Positions 17,401 through 25,402 of a stretch of 49,818 bases of DNA are shown here, piece by piece (the stretch's first letter is position 1; the number at the start of each line of letters is the position of its first letter). The position numbers and the translations under genes were made by a program. The DNA comes from Candidatus Effluviviaceae Genus V sp. GTDB lineage: Bacteria; Joyebacterota; Joyebacteria; Joyebacterales; Joyebacteraceae. The notes beneath the pieces are model-generated. The model did not search any database and was not told the DNA's origin. It saw nothing but the letters and a program-made list of their open reading frames with translations. Location: NCBI GenBank assembly GCA_014728125.1, contig WJMD01000108.1, positions 1-49,818 of the forward strand. Reading direction: 5' to 3'.

Positions 17401-18067
17401 CCGGCCGCGAACTCGCGCCGGCCGGGAGCGTGGCCCCGTTGGCGGCGACCTTCGTCAGAGTACGTGTCGTGGCGGGATGGGGGCCGAGATCCGGGACGGT
17501 GTCCGTGCCCTCGTACTCGATCTCCAGAACGAGCCGCGTGAACAGTCGGAGCTTTCCGTCGGACGGGATGTACTGGAGCGGGCGAACGGCGAGGTCGACC
17601 AGCGTGCGTCCCGAGAAGTGCCCGGTCCCATTGAAGTCGACGGGATTCTCCGGCCAGGGTGACCCGGTTCCGTAGACCGACGGGTCCGGAGCAACGAACG
17701 AGGGCAGCGCGACATCGCGGCCCGGGATCGGCAGAATGGCCGGCGGCTGCGCCGGTCGGATGCGGGCGCGCCGCAGAAGCTCGGTGGTCTCGGCGCTCCG
17801 GACGGAGACGCCAAGGACGTCGCAAGCACCCGGCAGGGCGATGGTGACGGGTACGACCGGCAGCTCGGGGAGCCCCGGTTCCCTCACGAGGTCGGCCCCT
17901 TCGAGACGCACGACGACGTAACCGTCCGCCGACGAGAATGTGAGGTCTCTCTCGTTGACGGTGACCACGTGTTCATGTATGGCGGCGTGACCGTCCGCCG
18001 CCGCGCCCGAAAGGAACGCTGCGGCCAGGGTCACGAACAGGAATCGGGCTATCAAAGGCCTCCGCAT
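14486..18067 (-). CDS. C25 (gingipain-like) cysteine peptidase with C-terminal FlgD-like/sorting domain
   Basis: Large exported protein of 1193 residues. A signal peptide starts at ATG 18067 (MRRPLIARFLFVTLAAAFLS); the frame is open to ATG 18148, but the extra 27 residues are hydrophilic and GGAG lies nine bases before 18067. A propeptide-like region is followed by the C25 domain: catalytic His462 in LHSGHAWYTT and Cys497 in YSIGCWPAAF, spaced 35 residues as in gingipains. Then come at least two CARDB/Ig-like beta domains (segments such as DDSVGGNGDGLAGPGETVEV), a jelly-roll-like region, and a C-terminal block opening with NSPNPFTPSTTIRF, typical of FlgD-like/type IX sorting domains. Family C25 also contains the T9SS sortase PorU. 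First gene of its operon. Confidence 0.9.
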   Translation of the reverse strand: MRRPLIARFLFVTLAAAFLSGAAADGHAAIHEHVVTVNERDLTFSSADGYVVVRLEGADLVREPGLPELPVVPVTIALPGACDVLGVSVRSAETTELLRRARIRPAQPPAILPIPGRDVALPSFVAPDPSVYGTGSPWPENPVDFNGTGHFSGRTLVDLAVRPLQYIPSDGKLRLFTRLVLEIEYEGTDTVPDLGPHPATTRTLTKVAANGATLPAGASSRPGRDSHLTPGDHEYVIVCGSGYVDIFQPLADWKTRKGVPATTVEWQWIDATYDGADGAERLRNFIIDARATWGTVWFLLGGEPSLVPVRRAYAMTSEAGMHADEDALACDLYLSDLDGDWNADGDDTFGEIEDAIDLYPDVYVGRASVKNTAQAEAFVEKTLRWERDPLSGYQLDMLMAAEVLWSDPFTDSGIALNWIDNESIPPRYDPITKLYETLGNESGASVTDALNAGPGHFLHSGHAWYTTMGCGDGAIYRWEIYDLTNADEQPLVYSIGCWPAAFDLTDECIAERFIGSPNGGAVAFIGNSRYGWASPGNPGYGYSERFMQAFYRAVFVDGLSSAGQALAAAKASMVPLSRAENVYRWHQYEVNLLGDPELPVWTDVPRPLTVSHPDTLPAGQSILEVAVRSSQGPVEGALVCAMNGLDAYERGHTDQSGSVLLPLNLSTPDSVSITVTAPDHMPYEGVIPVAVSGAFLRVASHETDDSVGGNGDGLAGPGETVEVTVSLENVGTETADAADLTVAGDDPWVSVATADADLPPVDPGETSSPGTPFVLTVLPEAPDGHVATFDVTATDSRGSSWVGSFNVTVAAPRLVAGLYSIDDAVGGDGDGILEPGESAALMVDVTNLGGAVALDPLATAWTFDDEILLVDDSADVGDIGPQETGRPVFSLDVDEHCAPTHVAEVVLEFETADGFTDIDTLHVAVGTAGIEDDFESGAPGWSHGGANDLWTLSELRARSGSMSWYCGDPATAEYTNNMDASLISPEVVLGEESELAFWAWCEFPIYHEDGLFVELVGTDGAVDTLDFIGSGGALGELGSIGNDWLEYRYAGLGEPGDTVRVRFRFHSDGSEVVEGVHIDDVSIVTVSGSTGTSVPGGTMPEPMALLHQNSPNPFTPSTTIRFTTPSPGHVVVAVYNVQGRLIKTLLDDYVGAGEHAVVWDGRDELGGEIAAGVYLYRLSYGGREESRKMLLVR

Positions 18068-18211
18068 GCGCGTCGGCTCCAATCCGGAATGAGGTGACAC
18101 GACGCCGTCCGGCGCACCTGGAGGCGTCGGTCCGGTCTCGGTCCTCATGTACTAGCTTGGACCCTGGAGGGGGCCGTGTCAAGCGTCAGACGCCCCTCGA
18201 CTGAGCGGTAT

Positions 18212-18877
18212 TCACGCGCTTCGCGGCGCCGGCAGATCATACTCCAGGGGGCAGCCGCCGCAGCGGGGCGAGGCGCCGCAGTGGTGCTTGCCGACCTGCA
18301 CGATGAGCGCATGGAACTCCCCGAGGATCGTCACATCGTCGCCGAGCGCGGTCCGTACGGACGCCGACAGCGTCTCGTACGACGACCGGGCGGGCAGGAT
18401 GCCGTGACGACCGACGACGCGCCGGGCGTACGTATCGACGGGAAAGGCCGGACGCCCGGACGCGTAGAGCAGGATGCAGTCGGCAGTCTCCCGGCCGATG
18501 CCGCAGACGCCCAGGAGCTGCTGACGGAGTTCCGCGGCGGGTCGCTCGAGGAGTTCCCTGAACCCGTCGGACGACGCGCCCGCCAGCCCGGCCAGCGACC
18601 TGAGCGTGCGCGCCTTTCTCCTGGAGAAGCCGGCCGGCCGGATGAGCGTCTCGAGCCGTTCGGGATCGGCACCGGCGATGCCGGCGGGCGACAGAAGGTC
18701 TGCATCCCCGAGCGCGGCAACGGCGCGCTCGACGTTGCGCCAGGCGGTCCCCTGGGTCAGCACGGCCCCGACGGCCGTCTCGAAGTCCGTCCGCGACGGC
18801 CACCAGCCCTGCGGCCCGTAGACCGCGAAGAGCGCACGTTCCATGCACCGAATCCTCTCCGCCGTCGTGCCGGGCAT
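18212..18877 (-). CDS. Endonuclease III-superfamily DNA glycosylase, MagIII-like
   Basis: HhH-GPD base-excision repair protein of 221 residues. The helix-hairpin-helix reads LLGVCGIGRETADCILLYA and the catalytic Asp is D148 in FPVDTYARR. The lysine that makes endonuclease III a bifunctional glycosylase/lyase is replaced by Glu130, and the helix resembles Helicobacter MagIII, a monofunctional 3-methyladenine glycosylase; that specificity is inferred. Three C-terminal cysteines (C200, C206, C209) recall the Fe-S loop but the fourth is missing. ATG 18877 is chosen because GGGGAG lies just upstream; ATG 18910 would start inside a hairpin following tRNA-Leu. It is the last gene after the glycolytic operon and tRNA, and may be expressed mainly by readthrough. 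Confidence 0.87.
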   Translation of the reverse strand: MPGTTAERIRCMERALFAVYGPQGWWPSRTDFETAVGAVLTQGTAWRNVERAVAALGDADLLSPAGIAGADPERLETLIRPAGFSRRKARTLRSLAGLAGASSDGFRELLERPAAELRQQLLGVCGIGRETADCILLYASGRPAFPVDTYARRVVGRHGILPARSSYETLSASVRTALGDDVTILGEFHALIVQVGKHHCGASPRCGGCPLEYDLPAPRSA

Positions 18878-18896
18878 ATGCTCCCCCAGAAACAGA

Positions 18897-18926
18897 ACGA
18901 CGGAACGCATCGCGTTCCGCCGTCGT
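18897..18926 (-). terminator. Hairpin after tRNA-Leu, probable terminator or processing site
   Basis: On the minus strand two stem blocks, ACGAC/GTCGT and GGAACGC/GCGTTCC, with a 3-base bulge and loop GAT, are followed by TCTGTTTCT. It lies just past the CCA end of tRNA-Leu and just before the ribosome-binding site of the glycosylase gene. Confidence 0.5.
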
Positions 18927-18959
18927 CCGTCACGGCCCCCACGGGGCCGACGTATCGAG

Positions 18960-19046
18960 TGGTGCCCGGAGCGAGACTCGAACTCGCACAGGCAAAGGCC
19001 CACCACCCCCTCAAGATGGCGTGTCTACCAGTTCCACCATCCGGGC
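18960..19046 (-). tRNA. tRNA-Leu (anticodon GAG)
   Basis: 87-nt class II tRNA. The 7-bp acceptor stem pairs GCCCGGA (19046-19040) with TCCGGGC, followed by discriminator A and an encoded CCA (18962-18960). The D-arm has GTGGAACTGGTAGACAC, the anticodon stem-loop is CCATC-TTGAGGG-GGTGG with GAG at 19012-19010, a long variable arm follows (typical of tRNA-Leu), and the T-arm is GCGAG-TTCGAGT-CTCGC. It reads CUC/CUU codons. It lies 35 bases after secG on the same strand and may be cut from the glycolytic-operon transcript. Confidence 0.97.
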
Positions 19047-19080
19047 ACATATGTCGCGCCTCGTGAGGCGCCGGTTCGCG

Positions 19081-19494
19081 CTACTCTCCGCCCTCCGTCT
19101 CAACAGGTGCCTCTCCGCCGCCGTCCGGAACGGCCGGCACCGGGGTCTCGTCGGTCATGGGTTCGCCGCTCGGCAGACCCTCCACCGGAACGGCCCCGCC
19201 GGTCGCACTGGCGGCAGTGCCGGTGCGGCGCTCGAGCCCGCCCTCGACGGTGCCCATCGTGCTGCCGCGTGACACGACAGCGAGTGTCAGGGACGAGACC
19301 ATGAAGGCAACAGCCAGATAGCGCGTCGCCTTCGTCAGGAGCGAAGCGGCCGTCTGTCCGCCGAACACGGCGCCCATGCCTCCGGATCCTCCGAAGGCGC
19401 CGGCCAGACCGCCGCCCTTGCCCGACTGGAGCAGGACGACGACGACCAGTGCGGCGCTGATCAGAATGTGAAGTGTCAGCAGCAGACCGACCAT
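19081..19494 (-). CDS. secG: Protein translocase subunit SecG
   Basis: Small membrane subunit of the SecYEG translocon. Two membrane helices (about residues 3-22 and 58-75) flank the conserved QSGKGGGLAGAFGG loop. The protein is 137 residues, longer than the usual 70-110, because of a Pro/Gly/Thr/Glu-rich tail from about residue 85 that looks disordered. ATG 19494 follows GGAGGAGC. It comes 50 bases after tpiA, an arrangement seen in many bacteria, and is followed by tRNA-Leu. A small GC hairpin (19515-19531) lies between tpiA and secG. Confidence 0.94.
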   Translation of the reverse strand: MVGLLLTLHILISAALVVVVLLQSGKGGGLAGAFGGSGGMGAVFGGQTAASLLTKATRYLAVAFMVSSLTLAVVSRGSTMGTVEGGLERRTGTAASATGGAVPVEGLPSGEPMTDETPVPAVPDGGGEAPVETEGGE

Positions 19495-19544
19495 GGACTT
19501 GCTCCTCCGCTCTCCCCCGCCTCAGGCGGGGCTTCTGAATCTGC

Positions 19545-20306
19545 TCAGGCCTTCTCGATGATCCGGGCGAACGAAACAGCCTCCAGACTGGCGCCGCCCA
19601 CGAGAACGCCGTCGACGTCGTTCTGCGACAGGATCTCCCCGGCGTTTCCGGGCTTCACACTGCCACCATAGAGTATGCGAACGCCGTCGGCGACGCAACC
19701 TCCAAAGTTAGCACGAATCAGGTCGCGAATCAAGCGGTGAACCTCGTCCGCCTGCTCCGGCGTGGCCGTCCTTCCGGTGCCGATGGCCCAGACGGGCTCG
19801 TAGGCTATGACCACGCGCACGGCGGCGTCCTCCGAGATGCCCTTCAGGGCCGAGGTCACCTGGGTCCGTACGACCTCCTCCGTCCTGCCGCCCTCTCTAT
19901 CCTCGAGCCGCTCACCGACGCACACGATCGGTACGAGGTCGCCGTCCAGGACCTTCCGGAGCTTGGCGTTGACCATGTCGTCGGTCTCGCCGAACACCCA
20001 CCGCCGCTCGGAGTGCCCTATGATGACGTAGCTGACGCCGAGGTCTTCGAGCATCTCGCTCGCAACCTCGCCCGTGAAGGCTCCGGAGCTCTCCGAGGAC
20101 ACGTTCTGGGCGCCGATCAGTATGTCGCTTCCCCGTGCGGCCTCGACAGCCGCGGAGAGCGAGGTGAACGGCGGACAGACGACGATCTCAGCCGACGTCC
20201 CGCCGGCCGCGTCCACGTTCGAGGCGAGCTCGCGGATCGTCTCCCGCGTCTCCCCCGCGTTCTTATGGAGCTTCCAGTTACCTGCGACGATCGGTCTCCT
20301 CGACAC
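19545..20306 (-). CDS. tpiA: Triosephosphate isomerase
   Basis: Interconverts dihydroxyacetone phosphate and glyceraldehyde 3-phosphate. 253 residues, a complete TIM barrel: GNWKLHKN with catalytic Lys12, IIGHSERR with the electrophilic His, AYEPVWAIGTGRTA with the catalytic Glu and flexible loop, and the phosphate-binding GGSVKPGN and GVLVGGASL. Starts at GTG 20306, preceded by GGAGGAGACG at a suitable distance. Fifth gene of the glycolytic operon, 57 bases after pgk. Confidence 0.97.
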   Translation of the reverse strand: MSRRPIVAGNWKLHKNAGETRETIRELASNVDAAGGTSAEIVVCPPFTSLSAAVEAARGSDILIGAQNVSSESSGAFTGEVASEMLEDLGVSYVIIGHSERRWVFGETDDMVNAKLRKVLDGDLVPIVCVGERLEDREGGRTEEVVRTQVTSALKGISEDAAVRVVIAYEPVWAIGTGRTATPEQADEVHRLIRDLIRANFGGCVADGVRILYGGSVKPGNAGEILSQNDVDGVLVGGASLEAVSFARIIEKA

Positions 20307-20363
20307 GCTTCGTCTCCTCCCGTTCGCGCGGCCCCCCGTTCCCGGGCCCGGTGGACCCGGTGT

Positions 20364-21566
20364 TCAGACGTCTGTCAGAACCTCGATGCCGGGGAGCGGC
20401 TTGCCTTCGAGAAACCTGAGCGAAGCGCCGCCGCCGGTCGAGATGTGCGTCATCTTCCCGGCGAGTCCCGCCCGGGCCACGGCCGCGGCCGAGTCGCCGC
20501 CGCCGACGATGCTGACGGCTCCCTGTGCAGTGCGGGCCGCCACGGCCTCCGCGACCGAGCGGGTGCCCTTCGCGAACGCCGGTTTCTCGAAGACGCCCAT
20601 CGGTCCGTTCCACACGATCGTGCTGGCCTTCGCTATCTCGTCGGCGAACATCCCCGCGGTCTCCGGACCGATATCCAGGCCCTTCCATCCGGAGGGAACG
20701 CCCTCGGCGACCGTGACCACGCGGGCCGAGCTCTCGTCGTCGATGTCGCTCGAGACGACGACATCCGCTGGCAGGAGGAGCGTCTTCCCGGCCGACTCGA
20801 CCCTGCCGAGGACATCCGAGGCGGTCTCGATGAGGTCCTCCTCGACCAGCGAATCGCCGATCCCGACGCCGCGGGCCTTGAGGAACGTGAACGCCATACC
20901 CCCGCCGATCAGGAAGACGTCGACGTGCGCCAGCAGGTTGTCGATGACGCCGAGCTTGTCGGACACCTTCGCTCCGCCGAGAAGCGCCGCGTAGGGCCGC
21001 TTCGGAGACTCGGTGGCCAGCGAGAGGTGCTCGAGTTCCCTTTCGATCAGGAAGCCCATGGCCCGCCGGTCGAAGAGCTCCGCGGCGCCGACGGTCGACG
21101 CGTGGGCGCGGTGGGCCGTGCCGAACGCATCGTCGACGTAGACGTCGCCCAGACGCGCGAGCCTTCGCGCGAAGTCGGAGGCGTTCTCCGTCTCGCCCGC
21201 GTGGAAGCGCAGGTTCTCAAGAAGAACGATGTCGCTGTCCTGCATGCCGGCGACGACCGCCTCGGTCCGGTCACCCACGCAGTCCGGAGCGACCGTCACC
21301 GCCATGTCGATCAGGCGTTCCAGCCTCTCCGCGACCGGCTTCATCCTGTAGTCGTCGACGACACGGCCCTTCGGGCGCCCGAGATGCGACATGAGGACGG
21401 CGCGTCCGCCGCGTTCAACGATGTTCCTTATCGTCGGCAGCGCTCTCTCGATCCTCGTGTCGTCGGCCACCGAGCCGTCGTCCCCGAGCGGGACGTTGAA
21501 GTCGACGCGCGTCAGCACCCGCTTCCCCCCCAGAGGGATGTCCTTGACGTGCAGCTTTCCGGCCAC
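20364..21566 (-). CDS. pgk: Phosphoglycerate kinase
   Basis: Transfers the acyl phosphate of 1,3-bisphosphoglycerate to ADP in glycolysis. 400 residues. The signature RVDFNVPL lies near residue 20, followed by the substrate-binding MSHLGRPKG, and the C-terminal nucleotide domain carries PMGVFEKPAFAKGT and the SIVGGGDSAAA loop, ending with THISTGGGASLRFLEG. The start is GTG 21566 with GGGAGG upstream. The gene follows gap by only 11 bases, so the two are translated from the same message. Confidence 0.97.
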   Translation of the reverse strand: MAGKLHVKDIPLGGKRVLTRVDFNVPLGDDGSVADDTRIERALPTIRNIVERGGRAVLMSHLGRPKGRVVDDYRMKPVAERLERLIDMAVTVAPDCVGDRTEAVVAGMQDSDIVLLENLRFHAGETENASDFARRLARLGDVYVDDAFGTAHRAHASTVGAAELFDRRAMGFLIERELEHLSLATESPKRPYAALLGGAKVSDKLGVIDNLLAHVDVFLIGGGMAFTFLKARGVGIGDSLVEEDLIETASDVLGRVESAGKTLLLPADVVVSSDIDDESSARVVTVAEGVPSGWKGLDIGPETAGMFADEIAKASTIVWNGPMGVFEKPAFAKGTRSVAEAVAARTAQGAVSIVGGGDSAAAVARAGLAGKMTHISTGGGASLRFLEGKPLPGIEVLTDV

Positions 21567-21577
21567 CGTGGGCCTCC

Positions 21578-22606
<1,029 letters not shown>

Positions 22607-23548
22607 TCATGCCCCCGGCCGGTTCTCGAGCGTGCCGGCCGAACCGAAGAGCTTCATTTTTGTGGTGACGACGTCCTTCATCCCGGCTCTTGCCGCGGCC
22701 AGGATCTTCCGTGGGTCGAAGACCTCCGGCTGTTCCGCAAGGAACTCCCTGACCCTCGCCGTGAACGCCAGCCTGAGATCGGTGTCGATGTTGATCTTGG
22801 CGATACCGTGCCCGACGGCCTCCTTGATGCTCTCCGCCGGGACGCCCCGGGCCCCCGGGAGATCCGCTCCGTAACGGCGCGCGAGCTCGAGTACGTCCTG
22901 CGGGACGGCGGATGCGCCGTGCAGCACGAGCGGGATCTCGACGCGGTCGGCTATCGCGCGCAGACGGTCGACGGCGAGCTTGGCCTCTCCCTTGAACTTG
23001 TATGCCCCGTGCGAGGTTCCGATGGCGACGGCGAGTGCGTCGCATCCGGTCTCCGAGACGAACCGCTCCGCCTCCTCGGGATCCGTGTAGACGGCCTCGC
23101 CCTCAGAGACCTCGATCTCATCCTCGACGCCCATCAGCCTCCCGAGCTCTGCCTCGACGGAGACCTCCTTAGGCCGGGCCATCTCGACGACCTGCCTGGT
23201 CACGGCGATGTTCTCCTCGAGCGGATGGTGCGAGCCGTCGATCATCACCGACGTCCATCCATGCTCGATGCAGGCCTGGATGACCTCGAGATCGGTCCCG
23301 TGGTCCAGATGGAGCGACGCTGGAACATCGGTCTCACGGGCCAGGTTCGCGACCATCGAGACGATGTTCGAATAGCCCGCGTACTTGATGGCCGACTGCG
23401 ACGTGGCGATGATGACCGGCGAGCGCTGCTCGACGGCCGCCTCGAAGACCGCCTGCGTGATCTCGAGGTTCGATGTGTTGAAGGCGCCGACGGCATATCC
23501 GCTCTCTCTCGCGGGGACCATCAGCGCGCTGTTCGTGACGAGGGACAT
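22607..23548 (-). CDS. fba: Fructose-bisphosphate aldolase, class II
   Basis: Zinc-dependent aldolase splitting fructose 1,6-bisphosphate, 313 residues. Class II features are GAFNTSNLEITQA, the zinc/catalytic stretch SLHLDHGTD, MIDGSHHP, EAELGRLMGVED, and the phosphate-binding LHGASAVP and KINIDTDLR. The C-terminal third resembles the shorter class IIB enzymes. ATG 23548 is chosen because a perfect AAGGAGGT lies nine bases upstream; the frame is open further upstream without similarity. Second gene of the operon. Confidence 0.96.
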   Translation of the reverse strand: MSLVTNSALMVPARESGYAVGAFNTSNLEITQAVFEAAVEQRSPVIIATSQSAIKYAGYSNIVSMVANLARETDVPASLHLDHGTDLEVIQACIEHGWTSVMIDGSHHPLEENIAVTRQVVEMARPKEVSVEAELGRLMGVEDEIEVSEGEAVYTDPEEAERFVSETGCDALAVAIGTSHGAYKFKGEAKLAVDRLRAIADRVEIPLVLHGASAVPQDVLELARRYGADLPGARGVPAESIKEAVGHGIAKINIDTDLRLAFTARVREFLAEQPEVFDPRKILAAARAGMKDVVTTKMKLFGSAGTLENRPGA

Positions 23549-23592
23549 GTTCGGACGACCTCCTTGATGTCGGGTTTGCCGACCGGTGCTCT

Positions 23593-24630
23593 CTAGCCGA
23601 AGAACGTCCGGGCGACCTCGTAGAGCTCGGAGTCGACCCGCTTCACACACTCCGTGGCGTGCGACATCTCGACGGGTATCACGCGGTCGCCGTGAAGACT
23701 CGCCATCTTGCCGAACTCCTGATTGTGGACGAGGTCGGCCGCGAGAACGCCGAAGCGCGTGCCGAGGACCCTGTCGAACGCTGTCGGCGTGCCGCCGCGC
23801 TGCGTGTAGCCGAGCACGGTCACGCGCGTCTCGTATCCGGTCTCCTTCTCGATGATCTTGGCCAGACGGTTGCCGATACCACCGAGCCTCACGTGCCCGA
23901 AGGAGTCGGTACCGGCCTGCTGTGTCACGAGCTCGCCGCCCTCGTCGTCCGGGAACTCCGCGCCCTCCGCAACGACGACGATCGAGAAGTTCTTCCCCCT
24001 CCCGTGACGCTTTCTGATGACGTCGCAGACGCCGTCGAGGGTGAAGGGTACCTCGGGGATCAGAATGAGATCGGCGCCCCCGGCGATGCCCGCCTTGACG
24101 GCGATCCAGCCCGTGTGCCGGCCCATGACCTCGACCACGACCACGCGATTGTGCGATTCCGCCGTCGTGTGCAGCCGGTCGATCGCCTCGGTCGCGATCT
24201 GGACGGCGGTGTCGAAGCCGAACGTGAAATCTGTCGCATTGATGTCGTTGTCGATCGTTTTCGGGACCCCGACGATCGGGAGACCCGATTCGAAAAGCCG
24301 GTAGGCGACTCCGAGCGTATCCTCGCCGCCGACTGCGACCAGCCCGTCGAACTCGTGGGCTTCGAAGACCCTCTGAATCGCCTCGACGCCCCCGTCCATC
24401 TTGAACGGGTTCGTCCTGGAGGTTCCGAGGATCGTCCCGCCTCTCGGCAGAATGCCGGATACCTCATCGATGCCCAGCTCGATGGTGTTCTCGTCGACGA
24501 CGCCCGCCCAACCATACCGGAAGCCCGTGACGCTGCCGCCGTACCGCTGGATCGTCCTTCTGACAACGGCCCTGATGACCGCGTTCAAGCCAGGACAGTC
24601 GCCGCCGCCGGTCAGGATGCCCACCTTCAT
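23593..24630 (-). CDS. pfkA: 6-phosphofructokinase, probably pyrophosphate-dependent
   Basis: Phosphorylates fructose 6-phosphate; 345 residues. Motifs in order: ILTGGGDCPGLNAVIR, the TILGTSRTNPF loop, GGEDT at 101-105, PKTIDNDI from residue 123, MGRHTGWIA and LGYTQRGG. In Escherichia coli numbering the residue after GG-E is Asp104 and the substrate-site residue is Lys124. ATP enzymes of the E. coli type have Gly at both places, while Asp104 with Lys124 is the known signature of PPi-dependent enzymes such as that of Amycolatopsis methanolica. The phosphate donor is therefore inferred to be PPi, making the step reversible. ATG 24630 has GGGAGG upstream; longer frames would run through the promoter. 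First gene of the glycolytic operon. Confidence 0.93.
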   Translation of the reverse strand: MKVGILTGGGDCPGLNAVIRAVVRRTIQRYGGSVTGFRYGWAGVVDENTIELGIDEVSGILPRGGTILGTSRTNPFKMDGGVEAIQRVFEAHEFDGLVAVGGEDTLGVAYRLFESGLPIVGVPKTIDNDINATDFTFGFDTAVQIATEAIDRLHTTAESHNRVVVVEVMGRHTGWIAVKAGIAGGADLILIPEVPFTLDGVCDVIRKRHGRGKNFSIVVVAEGAEFPDDEGGELVTQQAGTDSFGHVRLGGIGNRLAKIIEKETGYETRVTVLGYTQRGGTPTAFDRVLGTRFGVLAADLVHNQEFGKMASLHGDRVIPVEMSHATECVKRVDSELYEVARTFFG

Positions 24631-24692
24631 GTGTCGTTCCTCCCTTGAACGCGCTCCGTGTCGGCCCGATCCTCTGCGGGCTCGAATCTGTG

Positions 24693-24722
24693 ATGCTAGA
24701 GTGCCCCGCGCGTCGCTGTCAA
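24693..24722 (-). promoter_or_regulatory. Promoter of the glycolytic operon
   Basis: TTGACA (24722-24717), 18-bp spacer and TAGCAT (24698-24693) on the minus strand. The -35 box overlaps the stop codon of comF, so no terminator separates the long upstream operon from this promoter. Transcription would begin near 24686, about 55 bases before pfkA. Confidence 0.65.
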
Positions 24723-25402
24723 CCCGTTTCGGGCCGTCCCGTGGCGGCGAACGGGATGACGCTCTCGGCTCCGGCCGCCAGGAGCGCCGACGAGGCGGCG
24801 GCGAGCGTCGAGCCGGTGGTGATGACGTCATCGACGAGCAGGACCCGCGACCCGCTGAGCGGACTGCGCCCCGCACGGAAGGCCTCTCTCACATTGACCA
24901 GGCGCTCAGCTCGTCCGAGGTCCGTCTGCGGGCGTGTCGGGCGCGTCCTTGTAAGCCCCCGCTCGATGACGTCAAGACCGAGGCGCCCGGCCAACTCCCT
25001 CGCGATGGAGCTCGACTGGTTGAAGCCCCGCTCCCGCTCCCTGACGGGGTGGAGCGGAACGGGCACGACCGCGTCACACGCGCTGCCCCCGACGACGCGG
25101 CAGACCGGCAGTACCTTCTCCGCGAGGACGCCGGCGGCCGACGTGTGTCCGTCGAACTTGATGGCGTGGACGAGGGCCCGGGCCGCTTCCGTGAAGCGGA
25201 GCCCGTAGAAGGCGTGTCGCGGGCCCCGTCCGCCGTCGCGCGGCAGCTCGAGCGCGCACACGGCCGGCACCAGCTGCGAGGCACAGGAAGGGCACAGGAA
25301 CTCGAGGTCGACCGGGGCGCCGCAGGCTCGGCACGACGCCGGGAGCGCGAAGCGCCTGAGGGCGCCGATGACTGCCGGGGGCAGAGCGGACAGGCGGTTC
25401 AC
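24719..25402 (-). CDS. comF: ComF family phosphoribosyltransferase-like protein
   Basis: 227 residues. The N-terminal zinc-ribbon has CRAC and CPSC pairs; the C-terminal phosphoribosyltransferase fold ends with VLLVDDVITTGSTLAAA, the PRPP-binding loop. ComF is needed for DNA transformation in several bacteria, where it assists single-stranded DNA transport in the cytoplasm; its enzymatic activity is unknown. The start is GTG 25402, overlapping the lgt stop as GTGA. It closes the fifteen-gene efp-to-comF run. Confidence 0.9.
   Translation of the reverse strand: MNRLSALPPAVIGALRRFALPASCRACGAPVDLEFLCPSCASQLVPAVCALELPRDGGRGPRHAFYGLRFTEAARALVHAIKFDGHTSAAGVLAEKVLPVCRVVGGSACDAVVPVPLHPVRERERGFNQSSSIARELAGRLGLDVIERGLTRTRPTRPQTDLGRAERLVNVREAFRAGRSPLSGSRVLLVDDVITTGSTLAAASSALLAAGAESVIPFAATGRPETG

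Noticed and set aside
18151-18182. TTGACA ahead of the C25 gene
   Set aside because: The -35 box (18182-18177) is perfect, but no acceptable -10 box occurs at 16-18 bp; nearby TAGTAC is 22 bp away. Recorded only as a possible half promoter.
19515-19531. CCCCGCC-TCA-GGCGGGG hairpin between tpiA and secG as terminator
   Set aside because: No T-run follows and secG has its ribosome-binding site immediately after it, so transcription must pass.
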